NCBI RefSeq assembly: GCF_016918765.2
Contig: NZ_CP092104.1
Location: 558,001 to 622,000 of the forward strand
Origin: Flagellatimonas centrodinii
Lineage (GTDB): Bacteria; Pseudomonadota; Gammaproteobacteria; Nevskiales; Nevskiaceae
Direction: 5' to 3'
DNA length: 64,000 bases
Made by a program: the position numbers and the translations under genes. Below are positions 28,058-36,231 of this stretch, piece by piece. A model generated the notes under the pieces. It did not search any database and was not told where the DNA came from. It was given only the letters and a program-made list of their open reading frames with translations. The first letter of the stretch is position 1. The number at the start of each line of letters is the position of its first letter.

Positions 28058-29134
28058 CTAGCGCCGGCCCAGCCGGATGTCGTCACTGCCGGCCGGCAGG
28101 CTGACCCAGGTCCCGTCGCGACCAACGGTGATGCCCCCCGTGTAGACCGCGTCGGCGCCCTCGACGAACAGCGTCTCCAGCCGCTTCAGCGGCAGTGCCG
28201 GGACGACGTGGTAGTACAGCAGGTGTCCGACCCCTGCCGCCGCCGCGACTTCGGCGGCCTCCACCGGTGTGGTGTGGTAGTTGTGGATATCGTGGGTGAT
28301 CTGCGTCATGTGCGGGACGCCGGCCGCAATGGTGCCGGCGGTCATCACATCGACCAGCTGTGGCGCCAGTGCTTCGTGCAACAGCAGGTCGGCCCCCTCG
28401 GCCAACGCAATCAGGGCGTCGGACTTCACGGTGTCACCGGAGATCACCACGCTGCGACCGCGGTAGTCGATCCGGTAGGCCACGGCCGGCGCGATCGGCG
28501 GATGGGCAACGCTCACCGCCGTCACCACCAGGCCCTCGTCTTCCAGCACCACCCGTCGCTCCCCGGCCGCCGGCGCGGCAAACGGCCGGGCCAGACCGCC
28601 GGCGCCGGACGGCGGCAGAATGGCCGCGCCGTGGTGCGCCACCCGATAGCCATTGTCGAGCGCATAGGCGGCGTTGAATCCGTCGACCACCGCCGTCAGC
28701 CCCTGAGGGCCGTGCACCGGCACCGGCGTGTCGTGCGGCCCGCCGGCCCAGCGCTGCATGAACAGCTCGCCGAGGCCGTCAATGTGGTCGGAGTGGTAGT
28801 GCGTGAGAAAGACGTCGGTGATCCGCCCGGGGCCAATCCCACGGGCCAGCAGATTGCGCGCAGCGCCGCTGCCAGCGTCAAACACCCGCACCTTGCCGTC
28901 GGCAATCACCGCGACGCAGGGGCCACTGCGGCGGGGATCGGGAATCGGCGAACCGGCACCGCACAGGACCACGTCGAGACCATTCGAGAAATCGTCAAAT
29001 ACGGCCCCCGACACTGATGCGACGACCCGCTGCTGCATCAGGTGAAGCAACACGCGATCGCCCCAGATGCCGGCAGCCACCACCATCAACAACACCCCGC
29101 CGCCGATACTCAACAGCACGCGTTTCGACATCAT
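28058..29134 (-). CDS. Membrane-anchored MBL-fold metallohydrolase
   Basis: 358 residues. An N-terminal helix (about 5-24) acts as anchor or signal. The metallo-beta-lactamase fold has T-H-Y-H-S-D-H-I-D-G at residues 111-120, S-G-D-T-V-K-S-D for a metal-bridging Asp, and T-H-D-I-H near residue 295. The pattern is that of RNase Z-like/AtsA-like hydrolases, but the membrane anchor argues for an extracytoplasmic small-molecule substrate. It lies between the two PpiC-HupE-DUF3604 modules, with an ATG or the next ATG (29131) as start after GGAG. Confidence 0.87.
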   Translation of the reverse strand: MMSKRVLLSIGGGVLLMVVAAGIWGDRVLLHLMQQRVVASVSGAVFDDFSNGLDVVLCGAGSPIPDPRRSGPCVAVIADGKVRVFDAGSGAARNLLARGIGPGRITDVFLTHYHSDHIDGLGELFMQRWAGGPHDTPVPVHGPQGLTAVVDGFNAAYALDNGYRVAHHGAAILPPSGAGGLARPFAAPAAGERRVVLEDEGLVVTAVSVAHPPIAPAVAYRIDYRGRSVVISGDTVKSDALIALAEGADLLLHEALAPQLVDVMTAGTIAAGVPHMTQITHDIHNYHTTPVEAAEVAAAAGVGHLLYYHVVPALPLKRLETLFVEGADAVYTGGITVGRDGTWVSLPAGSDDIRLGRR

Positions 29135-29146
29135 CTGCTCCGGTGA

Positions 29147-31405
29147 TCAGGGCGCCGCGACCGCGCGGTCCTGAATGAAAATGGGGGAACTCCAGGCACG
29201 GTGTTCGGCCGGCGCCTGGCAGTCGTCTTCAGCCGGCGTGCGGTCATCACCGAAGCAGGGGTTCACGGCGATGCATTGCCCTTGCGCATCCAGCTCACAG
29301 CGCAGACCGGCAGCATTGACCGTCGGACTGGACCGCTGGATTGCCCGCACGTAGTACACCGCTTCGCGGCCCACACGACGGGGATCCGGGTCTTCGAATG
29401 TGACCGTGCACCCCCGCGGGTCACCGCTGCAGGGGAATACCTGCCAGGGGTCTTCGATGAGGGTGTCGACGTCTTCGCCGGGATGATCCTGCGGCAGGAT
29501 GCGGACCACCTCGATGCGATCGAGGATCTGCCGCTGGTCGGCCGGGTTGTAGCATTCACCGCGGCACAGGGACTCGACCGCCTCGGCGCCCAGTCCGCTG
29601 AGGCTTTGCTCGGGACAGCCCGGCAACTGCTCAAAGGCACCGACCGCCCGGACCCGGAATCTTGGCACGCCCTCAGCCTCGACGATCGACCCCATCGGCG
29701 CCACCGCGCCATCGTCGCCCAGCAGGTCGAACCAGAGCAGAATCCGTTCACCCGAGGTGGCATACACCTCGCGCCGCTGCAGTGCCTCCCAAATGGCGTC
29801 GCGCGAGCGACCGGCCCCATGCGCCGCCACCAGGCCACCGGCAAAGAAATACGACTGCGCGCGTTCGCTTTCGGCCACCTGCAGGAAGTTGAAGCGGCTG
29901 GCCTCCAGGTCGAACGGCACGCTCTGCGCCGCGTCGCCTTTCGGCCGGGGGGCTTCAATGAAGACCTTGCGGACATGCCCGTCCTGACCGTAGGTGTCGG
30001 TGATGCCGGCGCGGTCATGGTGTTTGAAGCCGGTGCCTGGCCGCGCCGAGTGGTTGTCGCTCGAACCGATGAAGCCGAAGCGGAATCGCAGCGGTCCGTC
30101 ACCGTGTGCGTCGACCTCATCGAAATTGGAAATGGCCAGTGCGTACTGCACCGAACTGGTGGGCCGGTGATTGAAGGCCGGCAGGAAGCAGTCACGACAC
30201 TGACCGGCATCCAGCCAGTCTTCCGGCCGGTTGCCGGGAACGGTGTGGTGACCGGCGATGCCGGCGGCCAGCGCGTTGTGCCGCGCCTCGGCGACGCGCT
30301 GCTCGCATTCGGACCCCGGCAGGTCACCGCAGCGCCCGCGGATGATCTCGCCGGCCTGCCAGCAGCTGGGCAGATAGTCGTCGGTAGGCTGCGGGCAGAC
30401 CGCGTTGCCGTCGGCATCGAAACCCACTTCGCGCCAACTGCGGTAGGCCTCGGCGCTGCCGTGGCCGGAGTAGATTTCGATCAGGCGCTGGGTGTCGGGA
30501 TCGTGCTGTTCGCGGGTGAGCTGCTTGTCCCATCCGGTGCCCAGCGGCGTGTAGAAGCCCCAGGTATTGCCGTGGGGGATCACCATGCGCTCGACGCCCC
30601 AGTCCGCCAGCTTGGCAAACAGTTCGGCCGGCGTGGTGGCGAACTCCGAGCAGTCATCGGGCAGCGCGCGTACCGGCACGCCGCTGTCACAGATCCCCTG
30701 CGCCCGCAGCAGACGCATCTTGTCCTGCTGGTCGAACTGGGCCTGGCGATTGCCGAAGTCGGTATAGGGGCCCAGCAGATCCTGCCAGGCCGGCCGCGGA
30801 CTGCGCATGGCACGCGCGGCGACGCCTCCGGCCCCGATGGGCCGCGCCGGCACCGCGTCGTCGTCGGTGTGTCGCAGGATCACGTTCTTGTGACCGTAAT
30901 GGGTGTCCGGGGTATAGCCCATCTGGGTCCACTCCCAGCCGAGGAAGGTCACCATGTCGGGGTTCTGTGGATCGCCGGCGACATCGTTGCATTGACGGAC
31001 GATGGCCTTGAGATCGCGCCAGTGGCGGGCGGTGAGCGACTCGGCGTGCTCGGTGGTCGCCCAGAAATCGAGGGCGGCACAGTGGCGTGCGTAGTCACAG
31101 GCTTCGGCCGGCGGGTGAACGCCTTCACCACCGAAGACCGGCAGGCTCCAGGCGAAGGCATCGACCGAGTAGGTGGTATGGACGTGCAAGTCACCGAACA
31201 GGATCTGCTTGTCCGGTGCGCTGGTCGCCGCATCCAGTGCCGCAGCGGCGTTTTGCTGCCGCTCGGCACGGGCAGCCACTGCCTCCAGGGGCACCACCTG
31301 CCCTGCCGGCGTGCCCGGCAGTTCCGGTTGCGGCCGACGGTCCAGCCACACCGCCACCACCACCCCGACGAGTACCACCAGCAACAGTCCCTTCTTCATG
31401 GTCAT
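29147..31405 (-). CDS. DUF3604 protein, PHP-like metallohydrolase (copy 2)
   Basis: 752 residues. In place of a lipobox it has an N-terminal membrane helix (about 6-20). PHP-like metal motifs: F-G-D-L-H-V-H-T (His74, His76), A-T-T-E-H-A-E-S, H-G-N-T-W and S-S-D-N-H. Cysteine pairs are frequent, as in copy 1. The open frame extends far upstream into the HupE gene, but the ATG at 31405, nine bases after the HupE-like stop and close to a GGGGAA, is the sensible start. Diverged paralogue of the 23996-26263 product. Confidence 0.85.
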   Translation of the reverse strand: MTMKKGLLLVVLVGVVVAVWLDRRPQPELPGTPAGQVVPLEAVAARAERQQNAAAALDAATSAPDKQILFGDLHVHTTYSVDAFAWSLPVFGGEGVHPPAEACDYARHCAALDFWATTEHAESLTARHWRDLKAIVRQCNDVAGDPQNPDMVTFLGWEWTQMGYTPDTHYGHKNVILRHTDDDAVPARPIGAGGVAARAMRSPRPAWQDLLGPYTDFGNRQAQFDQQDKMRLLRAQGICDSGVPVRALPDDCSEFATTPAELFAKLADWGVERMVIPHGNTWGFYTPLGTGWDKQLTREQHDPDTQRLIEIYSGHGSAEAYRSWREVGFDADGNAVCPQPTDDYLPSCWQAGEIIRGRCGDLPGSECEQRVAEARHNALAAGIAGHHTVPGNRPEDWLDAGQCRDCFLPAFNHRPTSSVQYALAISNFDEVDAHGDGPLRFRFGFIGSSDNHSARPGTGFKHHDRAGITDTYGQDGHVRKVFIEAPRPKGDAAQSVPFDLEASRFNFLQVAESERAQSYFFAGGLVAAHGAGRSRDAIWEALQRREVYATSGERILLWFDLLGDDGAVAPMGSIVEAEGVPRFRVRAVGAFEQLPGCPEQSLSGLGAEAVESLCRGECYNPADQRQILDRIEVVRILPQDHPGEDVDTLIEDPWQVFPCSGDPRGCTVTFEDPDPRRVGREAVYYVRAIQRSSPTVNAAGLRCELDAQGQCIAVNPCFGDDRTPAEDDCQAPAEHRAWSSPIFIQDRAVAAP

Positions 31406-31413
31406 TTCCCCGT

Positions 31414-32595
31414 CTAGTACCCGACCCGCACCATCCACCAATAGCTGCCTATCGCCAGCGCCGAAATCCCCAGCGCATGGCGCAGGGCCCCGCCCGCCCG
31501 CGGCAGGCGGTCGAGCAACCGCAGCAGCGGCCAGGCCAGGGCGATCACCAGCAGCTGCCCCAGCTCCACGCCGAGGTTGAACCCCAACAACGCCACCACC
31601 AGCGCCTCGCGCGGCAGTGCGATCTGCAGCATCTCGCCGGCAAAGCCAAAGCCATGCACCAGGCCGAAGCCGAACGCCAACAGCAGCCGTAAACGCAAAG
31701 GCCGCGGGCTGTGCGCCAGCAAGCCGAAGTAGCAGGCAGTGAACAGCAGCAGGCCCGCCAGCATCGACAGCGGCAGGCGAGGCCACAGCACCAGCCCCGA
31801 CAGCAGCAGGGCCATCAGTGTCAGCACCGGCACGCCGGGATCACGACCGGCGCGCTGCCACAGGTGTTCGGCAGCGACCAGCACGATCGACAGCCCGATC
31901 AGGGCTTCGACCCAGGCGCCCTGCACCTGCACCAAGCCCAGCGCGGCCGCCGCCAGCGTCAGGCTGTGCGCCACGGTGAAGGCGCTGGCGAGCGCCACCA
32001 CCTCGCCCAGCCGGGTGGCAAGCATCAGCAGCAACAGGACGAACACCAGGTGATCGGCGCCGCTGAGAATGTGGCCGATGCCGACCTTGAGAAATGGCAG
32101 CAGGCCGGCAACCGGCGCGTCGGTGCTGTCATCCGCCACCCTCACCTCCGGGTCGGCGAACCCCAGCACCCGCTGCAGGGCGCCCCCTTCAACCGTTTCA
32201 ACGTTGACGATGTGCAGGTGGGACGGCGCCACCGCTTCCAACAGACGGGTGCGGATCGACAGCGGCTGGCCGCTACATTGCACTGACCAGCGCAGGCGCA
32301 TCCAGCCCGCATCGTCGGCGCTGGCCTGCACCGGCCCGGCGGTGCAGCGTCCGCCGGCCGACCACAGCTGCAGATCCGCCGAGACCTGGTCGGCAACGCG
32401 CTGCGGATAATCGGGGGTACTGCGCGGATCCAGGCCCAGGCGACTGAGATCGAGCTGCGACACCCGGGCGCTTACCGCACCCCCGTCAGGCTGCAGCTGC
32501 CAGTGCGCGTACGACACGCTGCGCGCATGGCTCCAGGCGGTGATGGCCCAGGCCATCAGCAGCACCCCCAGCCCGCAACGGATCGCCCGATTCAT
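31414..32595 (-). CDS. HupE/UreJ-like membrane protein (copy 2)
   Basis: 393 residues, larger than copy 1. It has a signal peptide, an exported domain of about 160 residues, and about eight membrane helices with G-I-G-H-I-L-S-G-A-D-H, T-V-A-H-S-L-T-L, G-L-V-H-G-F-G-F-A and F-N-L-G-V-E-L-G-Q. These match the motifs of copy 1 one for one. A metal permease-like role is possible but unproven. The start overlaps the PpiC-like stop by four bases. Confidence 0.85.
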   Translation of the reverse strand: MNRAIRCGLGVLLMAWAITAWSHARSVSYAHWQLQPDGGAVSARVSQLDLSRLGLDPRSTPDYPQRVADQVSADLQLWSAGGRCTAGPVQASADDAGWMRLRWSVQCSGQPLSIRTRLLEAVAPSHLHIVNVETVEGGALQRVLGFADPEVRVADDSTDAPVAGLLPFLKVGIGHILSGADHLVFVLLLLMLATRLGEVVALASAFTVAHSLTLAAAALGLVQVQGAWVEALIGLSIVLVAAEHLWQRAGRDPGVPVLTLMALLLSGLVLWPRLPLSMLAGLLLFTACYFGLLAHSPRPLRLRLLLAFGFGLVHGFGFAGEMLQIALPREALVVALLGFNLGVELGQLLVIALAWPLLRLLDRLPRAGGALRHALGISALAIGSYWWMVRVGY

Positions 32596-33362
32596 GGCGC
32601 AACCACCACCGGATAACGATCGCGCAGATCGACCAGCAGTCCCCGCACCGCCGCTTCGTCGTCATCGCGCTGCCAGGCGCTGCGCACCTGGGCTTCGATC
32701 GCCTCGAACGACGGCTGCAGCGCCGGCTCGCGTGCCCGCAGTTCGAGGCCGACCACCGTGCCATCGCCCTGCACCACCCGAGCGGATTCGCCAATCGCCA
32801 GTGCCAGGGCACGCGCCGTCAGGGTCGGCCCCAGCGATTGCCGCAACTGCGACGGCGGCAGCAGCGCATCCGGCACCGGCGGCAGGAACGGTTGACGCAC
32901 ACCGGCGGCGTCCTCGCGCCACACCGACAGCTGCAGCCGTGGCGGCTGGCGGAAACGGTCGGCATGTTCGGCGTAATACGCATGCAGGGCGGCGCGGTCC
33001 GCCGACGCTGCCCGCGCCTCCAGGGTGACCTGCATCACCGCATCGACCAATTGCCCCCGCAGCCGCGGATCCCGTGTCACCAGGTCGAGATCGAGACCGT
33101 GCCGCACCAGCAGCGCCTCGTCGATCAGGCGCTCGAGAATGGCGCGGCGGTCGGCGTCATCCAGCGGCGTACGGCGCTCAGAGGCCACCGCCGCCACCGC
33201 GCGCTGCCACTCGTCGCGCAGGATCAGTCGCTCACCGACGCGGGCGACCGCGCCGGCCGGCAACGGCCCGTCATCGCCCCCCTCCAGCACCGGCCCGGCC
33301 GCCAGCACCGCGCCCAGCAGCAGGCCGACGACCAGCAGCAGGCGAGCGCGCAGGGGCGTCAT
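32592..33362 (-). CDS. PpiC/SurA-like exported protein (copy 2, degenerate rotamase)
   Basis: 256 residues with a signal or anchor helix (about 7-22), then V-G-E-R-L-I-L-R-D-E-W and a long helical SurA_N-like region. The rotamase region is reduced and I cannot find the G-P-x-S-x-G-x-H core, so it may be a chaperone without isomerase activity. The ATG at 33362 has no clear Shine-Dalgarno; it overlaps the stop of an 18-codon leader ORF that does (ATGA), so it may be translated by coupling. First main gene of the long minus-strand operon. Confidence 0.7.
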   Translation of the reverse strand: MTPLRARLLLVVGLLLGAVLAAGPVLEGGDDGPLPAGAVARVGERLILRDEWQRAVAAVASERRTPLDDADRRAILERLIDEALLVRHGLDLDLVTRDPRLRGQLVDAVMQVTLEARAASADRAALHAYYAEHADRFRQPPRLQLSVWREDAAGVRQPFLPPVPDALLPPSQLRQSLGPTLTARALALAIGESARVVQGDGTVVGLELRAREPALQPSFEAIEAQVRSAWQRDDDEAAVRGLLVDLRDRYPVVVAP

Positions 33363-33415
33363 CGGCCCGCCCGGGAGCGGGACCGCGGACAACCGGTGGG
33401 TGCGATGGCCGACAT
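33359..33415 (-). CDS. Short leader ORF before the PpiC-like gene
   Basis: Eighteen codons starting at ATG 33415, seven to eight bases after GAGGAG, and ending in TGA that overlaps the ATG of the next gene (ATGA). The peptide is Arg/Pro/Ser-rich and resembles no protein I know. Its main role may be to deliver ribosomes to the downstream start. Could be chance. Confidence 0.35.
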   Translation of the reverse strand: MSAIAPTGCPRSRSRAGR

Positions 33416-33480
33416 GCAGCCTCTCCTCGGATCGTGAGCCCAGCGCCCCGATCACTCCGGTGATGGGGTCGCGCCAGTTA

Positions 33481-33495
33481 TTTACACTGTGTTTA
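33481..33495. promoter_or_regulatory. Putative TetR operator B
   Basis: TTTACA-CTG-TGTTTA, followed by TATT as in copy A. It lies in the AT-rich part of the 180-bp divergent region between the PpiC-HupE-DUF3604 operon (minus) and the tandem DsbA-like gene (plus). I could not define confident -35/-10 pairs here, though TATATT and TATAAA hexamers are present. Confidence 0.5.
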
Positions 33496-33542
33496 TATTA
33501 ACCCGCTTTGCCGTTCACGCCACCCCCGATCCAAGGACCCCG

Positions 33543-34895
33543 ATGATCGACCTCGCCCGCCGCATCCGCAGCCTGGCCATCCGCCTGATCACCGACCCGG
33601 CGCGGCGATCGCGCCGATGGCAGCGTGCAGAACGGCAACGCCAACGACGCGGCGAGCCGCATCGGGTGCACTACTTTCATCAGGTCGACGACCCCTACTC
33701 GCGGCTGGCGGCGCAGGCGCTCGGCGCCCTGCTCGACCGCTACGACATCGTGCTGGAGATCCACCCGGTGGCAGACGCCGCCGCCATCGCCATCCACGAG
33801 CCCCGGCTGTGGCGGCAGTGGGCAGAGGCTGACGCTGCCGCCATCGCGCCGTTCTGGCGATGCGACGGGCAACCGCTGACGCTCAGCCCGCAAGCCGAAC
33901 CGGCTGATGCGGAACAGCTTCAGCGCGCCCAGGCGCTGCTGTGTACACCCCGGGCACCGCGCGACTGGGCGCCGCTGGCGGTGGCCCTGGGCGACGCGCT
34001 GGCGCGGGGGGACGGCGCCGCCCTCGCCACCCTGGTGCACCAGCACGCTGCCGCCGACGCGGACGCTACCGCCGCGCGGCTGGCCGACGGCGCACGGCTG
34101 CGGCACCGACTCGGCCACTACCTCGGCGGCATGTTTCATTACGGCGGCGAGTGGTACTGGGGTCTCGACCGGCTGCACTATCTGGAAGCCCGGCTCGATC
34201 AGCTCGGCGCACGCCGCGCCGACGCCGCGCCCGGCCCCAGTGCCGAGTTGGTTCTGCCGCCGCCGCCAGCACCGGTACCGGGACGCCGGTTGACGCTGGA
34301 GTTCTTCCCTTCGCTGCGCAGTCCGTATACCCAGCTGGCCTACACCCGTATCGCTGACCTGTGCACGCGCTATCCGATCGACCTGGTGCTGCGGCCGGTG
34401 CTGCCGATGATGATGCGCGGGGTCAAGGCCGATCGTCGCAAGACCACCTACATCCTGCAGGACACGCGGCGCGAGGCGGAGCGCCTCGGGATTGATTTCG
34501 GCAATGCCTGGGACCCCTTCGGCGAGCCGATCCGGCGAGCCTATTCGCTGTTTCCGTGGGCTCGCGATCAGGGGCGCGGCTTTGCCTATCTGCAGAGCTA
34601 CAGTCAGGCCGTGTGGGCAGAACGGGTGAACGCCTGGAACCTCGACGGCCTGCGTCACATTGTCGAGCGCGCCGGCCTCGACTGGTCGGGGGCGCTGGCG
34701 AGCCTCGACCATCGTGACTGGGAACCGGAAATGGAGGCCAACGTGCAAGCGATGATCGCCGCCGGCAGCTGGGGCGTGCCCAGCTTCCGTCTCCCCGGTT
34801 CAACCGGGTTGCCGGATTTCACCCTGTGGGGGCAGGACCGCATCTGGCGACTCGAGGTGGAGATCGCACGCCGTCTGGCAGTACCGGAGCGGTGA
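33543..34895 (+). CDS. Tandem DsbA/HCCA-isomerase-like (kappa GST fold) protein
   Basis: 450 residues from ATG 33543, six bases after AAGGA. Two related halves each begin with a thioredoxin-like strand and an x-S-P-Y-type or D-P-Y motif: H-Q-V-D-D-P-Y-S-R near residue 45 and F-P-S-L-R-S-P-Y-T-Q near residue 260. The second half ends with G-S-W-G-V-P-S-F, the cis-Pro loop of 2-hydroxychromene-2-carboxylate isomerases. This family uses glutathione to isomerise aromatic breakdown intermediates. Tandem fusion is unusual. Divergent from the DUF3604 operon and sharing operator B. Confidence 0.75.
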   Translation: MIDLARRIRSLAIRLITDPARRSRRWQRAERQRQRRGEPHRVHYFHQVDDPYSRLAAQALGALLDRYDIVLEIHPVADAAAIAIHEPRLWRQWAEADAAAIAPFWRCDGQPLTLSPQAEPADAEQLQRAQALLCTPRAPRDWAPLAVALGDALARGDGAALATLVHQHAAADADATAARLADGARLRHRLGHYLGGMFHYGGEWYWGLDRLHYLEARLDQLGARRADAAPGPSAELVLPPPPAPVPGRRLTLEFFPSLRSPYTQLAYTRIADLCTRYPIDLVLRPVLPMMMRGVKADRRKTTYILQDTRREAERLGIDFGNAWDPFGEPIRRAYSLFPWARDQGRGFAYLQSYSQAVWAERVNAWNLDGLRHIVERAGLDWSGALASLDHRDWEPEMEANVQAMIAAGSWGVPSFRLPGSTGLPDFTLWGQDRIWRLEVEIARRLAVPER

Positions 34896-34906
34896 CCGCC
34901 GGGGGG

Positions 34907-35338
34907 CTAGAAGCCTTCTTTCTTGAAGGCGGCCAACTGCGCGCCGATCTTCCGGCCCATGGTTTCGCCCAGGGCCTGCAGGCCGCTGGCCGGGCGCACC
35001 ATCACTTCAAAGTCGGTGATCTTGCCGTGGTCGTCGAAGCGGATCATGTCGATGCCCTTGAGGTCGCGGCCGCCGACCTTGGCGCTGAACTCCAGCACCA
35101 CGTTGCGGCCATCGTCGCTGGCCAACTCGCGGTGATAGGTGAAGTCCTCGAACACCTCCAGCAGCACCGTGGTGAGGATCAATGTCAGCGCCTCCACCCC
35201 CTGGTAGGGGTTGAACGCTGCCGGAGAGCGGAACACCGCATCGGGGTGCAGCAATCCGGGCAACGCGCTCATGTCGCGCTGGGCCACCATCCGGTGCCAG
35301 GTGACAAGGGTGCGATCAACTGCGGGGGTCACGTTCAT
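34907..35338 (-). CDS. NTF2/SnoaL-like protein
   Basis: 143 residues in a single NTF2-like fold: helical start with W-H-R-M-V-A-Q-R-D, L-L-H-P-D-A-V-F-R-S-P, then G-x-D-M-I-R-F-D-D-H-G-K-I-T-D-F-E-V-M-V-R-P. Members range from ketosteroid isomerase-like enzymes to polyketide cyclases and binding proteins; catalytic identity cannot be read here. It is the last gene of the catabolic operon, after the SDR gene, and converges with the tandem DsbA-like gene. Confidence 0.85.
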   Translation of the reverse strand: MNVTPAVDRTLVTWHRMVAQRDMSALPGLLHPDAVFRSPAAFNPYQGVEALTLILTTVLLEVFEDFTYHRELASDDGRNVVLEFSAKVGGRDLKGIDMIRFDDHGKITDFEVMVRPASGLQALGETMGRKIGAQLAAFKKEGF

Positions 35339-35389
35339 GAGGAAACTCCGAGAATGTCATGGAATACGGGGGAACCGACGCAATGGCGC

Positions 35390-36187
35390 TCAGGCTGCCC
35401 ACAGGTCTGAAAAGCTCTTGCCACCGAGCAGTGACTGACCACCATCGCAGACCACCACCTCACCGTTCATGTAGCCACCAGCCGGCGAACAGAGAAAAAC
35501 GGCAGTATCGGCAATTTCCTGAATGGTGGCGTAACGGCGTAGCGGGATGCCGTCCGCCAGCATCTTGCGCTGCGCCTCCGACGGCGTCAGCCGGCGCATC
35601 CCCTCGGTGCCCTCCACAGGTCCCGGCGCGATGGTATTCACACGCACGCCTTCGGGGCCCCACTCGATGGCAAGCACCCGGGCCATTGCATCGATACCGG
35701 CCTTGGCGGCGCATACGTGAACCTGGCCTTCCATCGGCGTGAACGACTGGGTCGCGGAGATGTTGATGACCACGGCCCCGGGCTTGCGCAAGTGTTCGTA
35801 GGCAGCCCGGCAGACATGAAACGATCCGACAAGATCGATATCGATCACCGTACGAAATCCGTTGCTCGACAAGTCGGCAGCCCTGGAAACGAAGTTCCCT
35901 GCAGCACCGGACAGCACGAAGTCGATCGGGCCGAAACGCTCGGCGCAGCGGTCCACCGCCGCCTTGACCATCGCATAGTCGCGCACGTCGGCCGCCGCGC
36001 CATCGGCCTGCGCACCGGTCTCGCGCAGTGTCGCAACGGCGGTCTCAACCTTTTCGGCTGAACGGCTGAGCACGAATACCTTTGCGCCCAGACGCGCGAA
36101 GGTGTTGGCAATACCCAGATTGATGCCGCTGGTGGCTCCGGCGGCAAACAGGGTCTTTCCCTCGAACAGGTTGGCTGCAAAGGTCAT
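35390..36187 (-). CDS. SDR oxidoreductase, 2,4-dienoyl-CoA reductase-like
   Basis: 265 residues. The glycine-rich NAD(P) motif is G-A-T-S-G-I-N-L-G-I-A. In the active-site region the usual Tyr-x3-Lys is C-A-A-K (V-C-A-A-K-A-G), i.e. no Tyr, and the surrounding A-K-A-G-I-D-A-M and E-W-G-P match the DECR group, which reduces 2,4-dienoyl-CoA with a different proton donor. I start at ATG 36187. Together with the AMP-ligase upstream it suggests CoA-linked degradation of unsaturated acids. Confidence 0.85.
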   Translation of the reverse strand: MTFAANLFEGKTLFAAGATSGINLGIANTFARLGAKVFVLSRSAEKVETAVATLRETGAQADGAAADVRDYAMVKAAVDRCAERFGPIDFVLSGAAGNFVSRAADLSSNGFRTVIDIDLVGSFHVCRAAYEHLRKPGAVVINISATQSFTPMEGQVHVCAAKAGIDAMARVLAIEWGPEGVRVNTIAPGPVEGTEGMRRLTPSEAQRKMLADGIPLRRYATIQEIADTAVFLCSPAGGYMNGEVVVCDGGQSLLGGKSFSDLWAA

Positions 36188-36231
36188 CTGGAACTCGGTG
36201 TTGGAACGGAGGCGGAACGGCCGGGAAGGTG

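Noticed and set aside
29201-31417. Long plus-strand open frame of 738 codons
   Set aside because: It is antisense to the DUF3604 copy 2 gene with its metal motifs and signal anchor.
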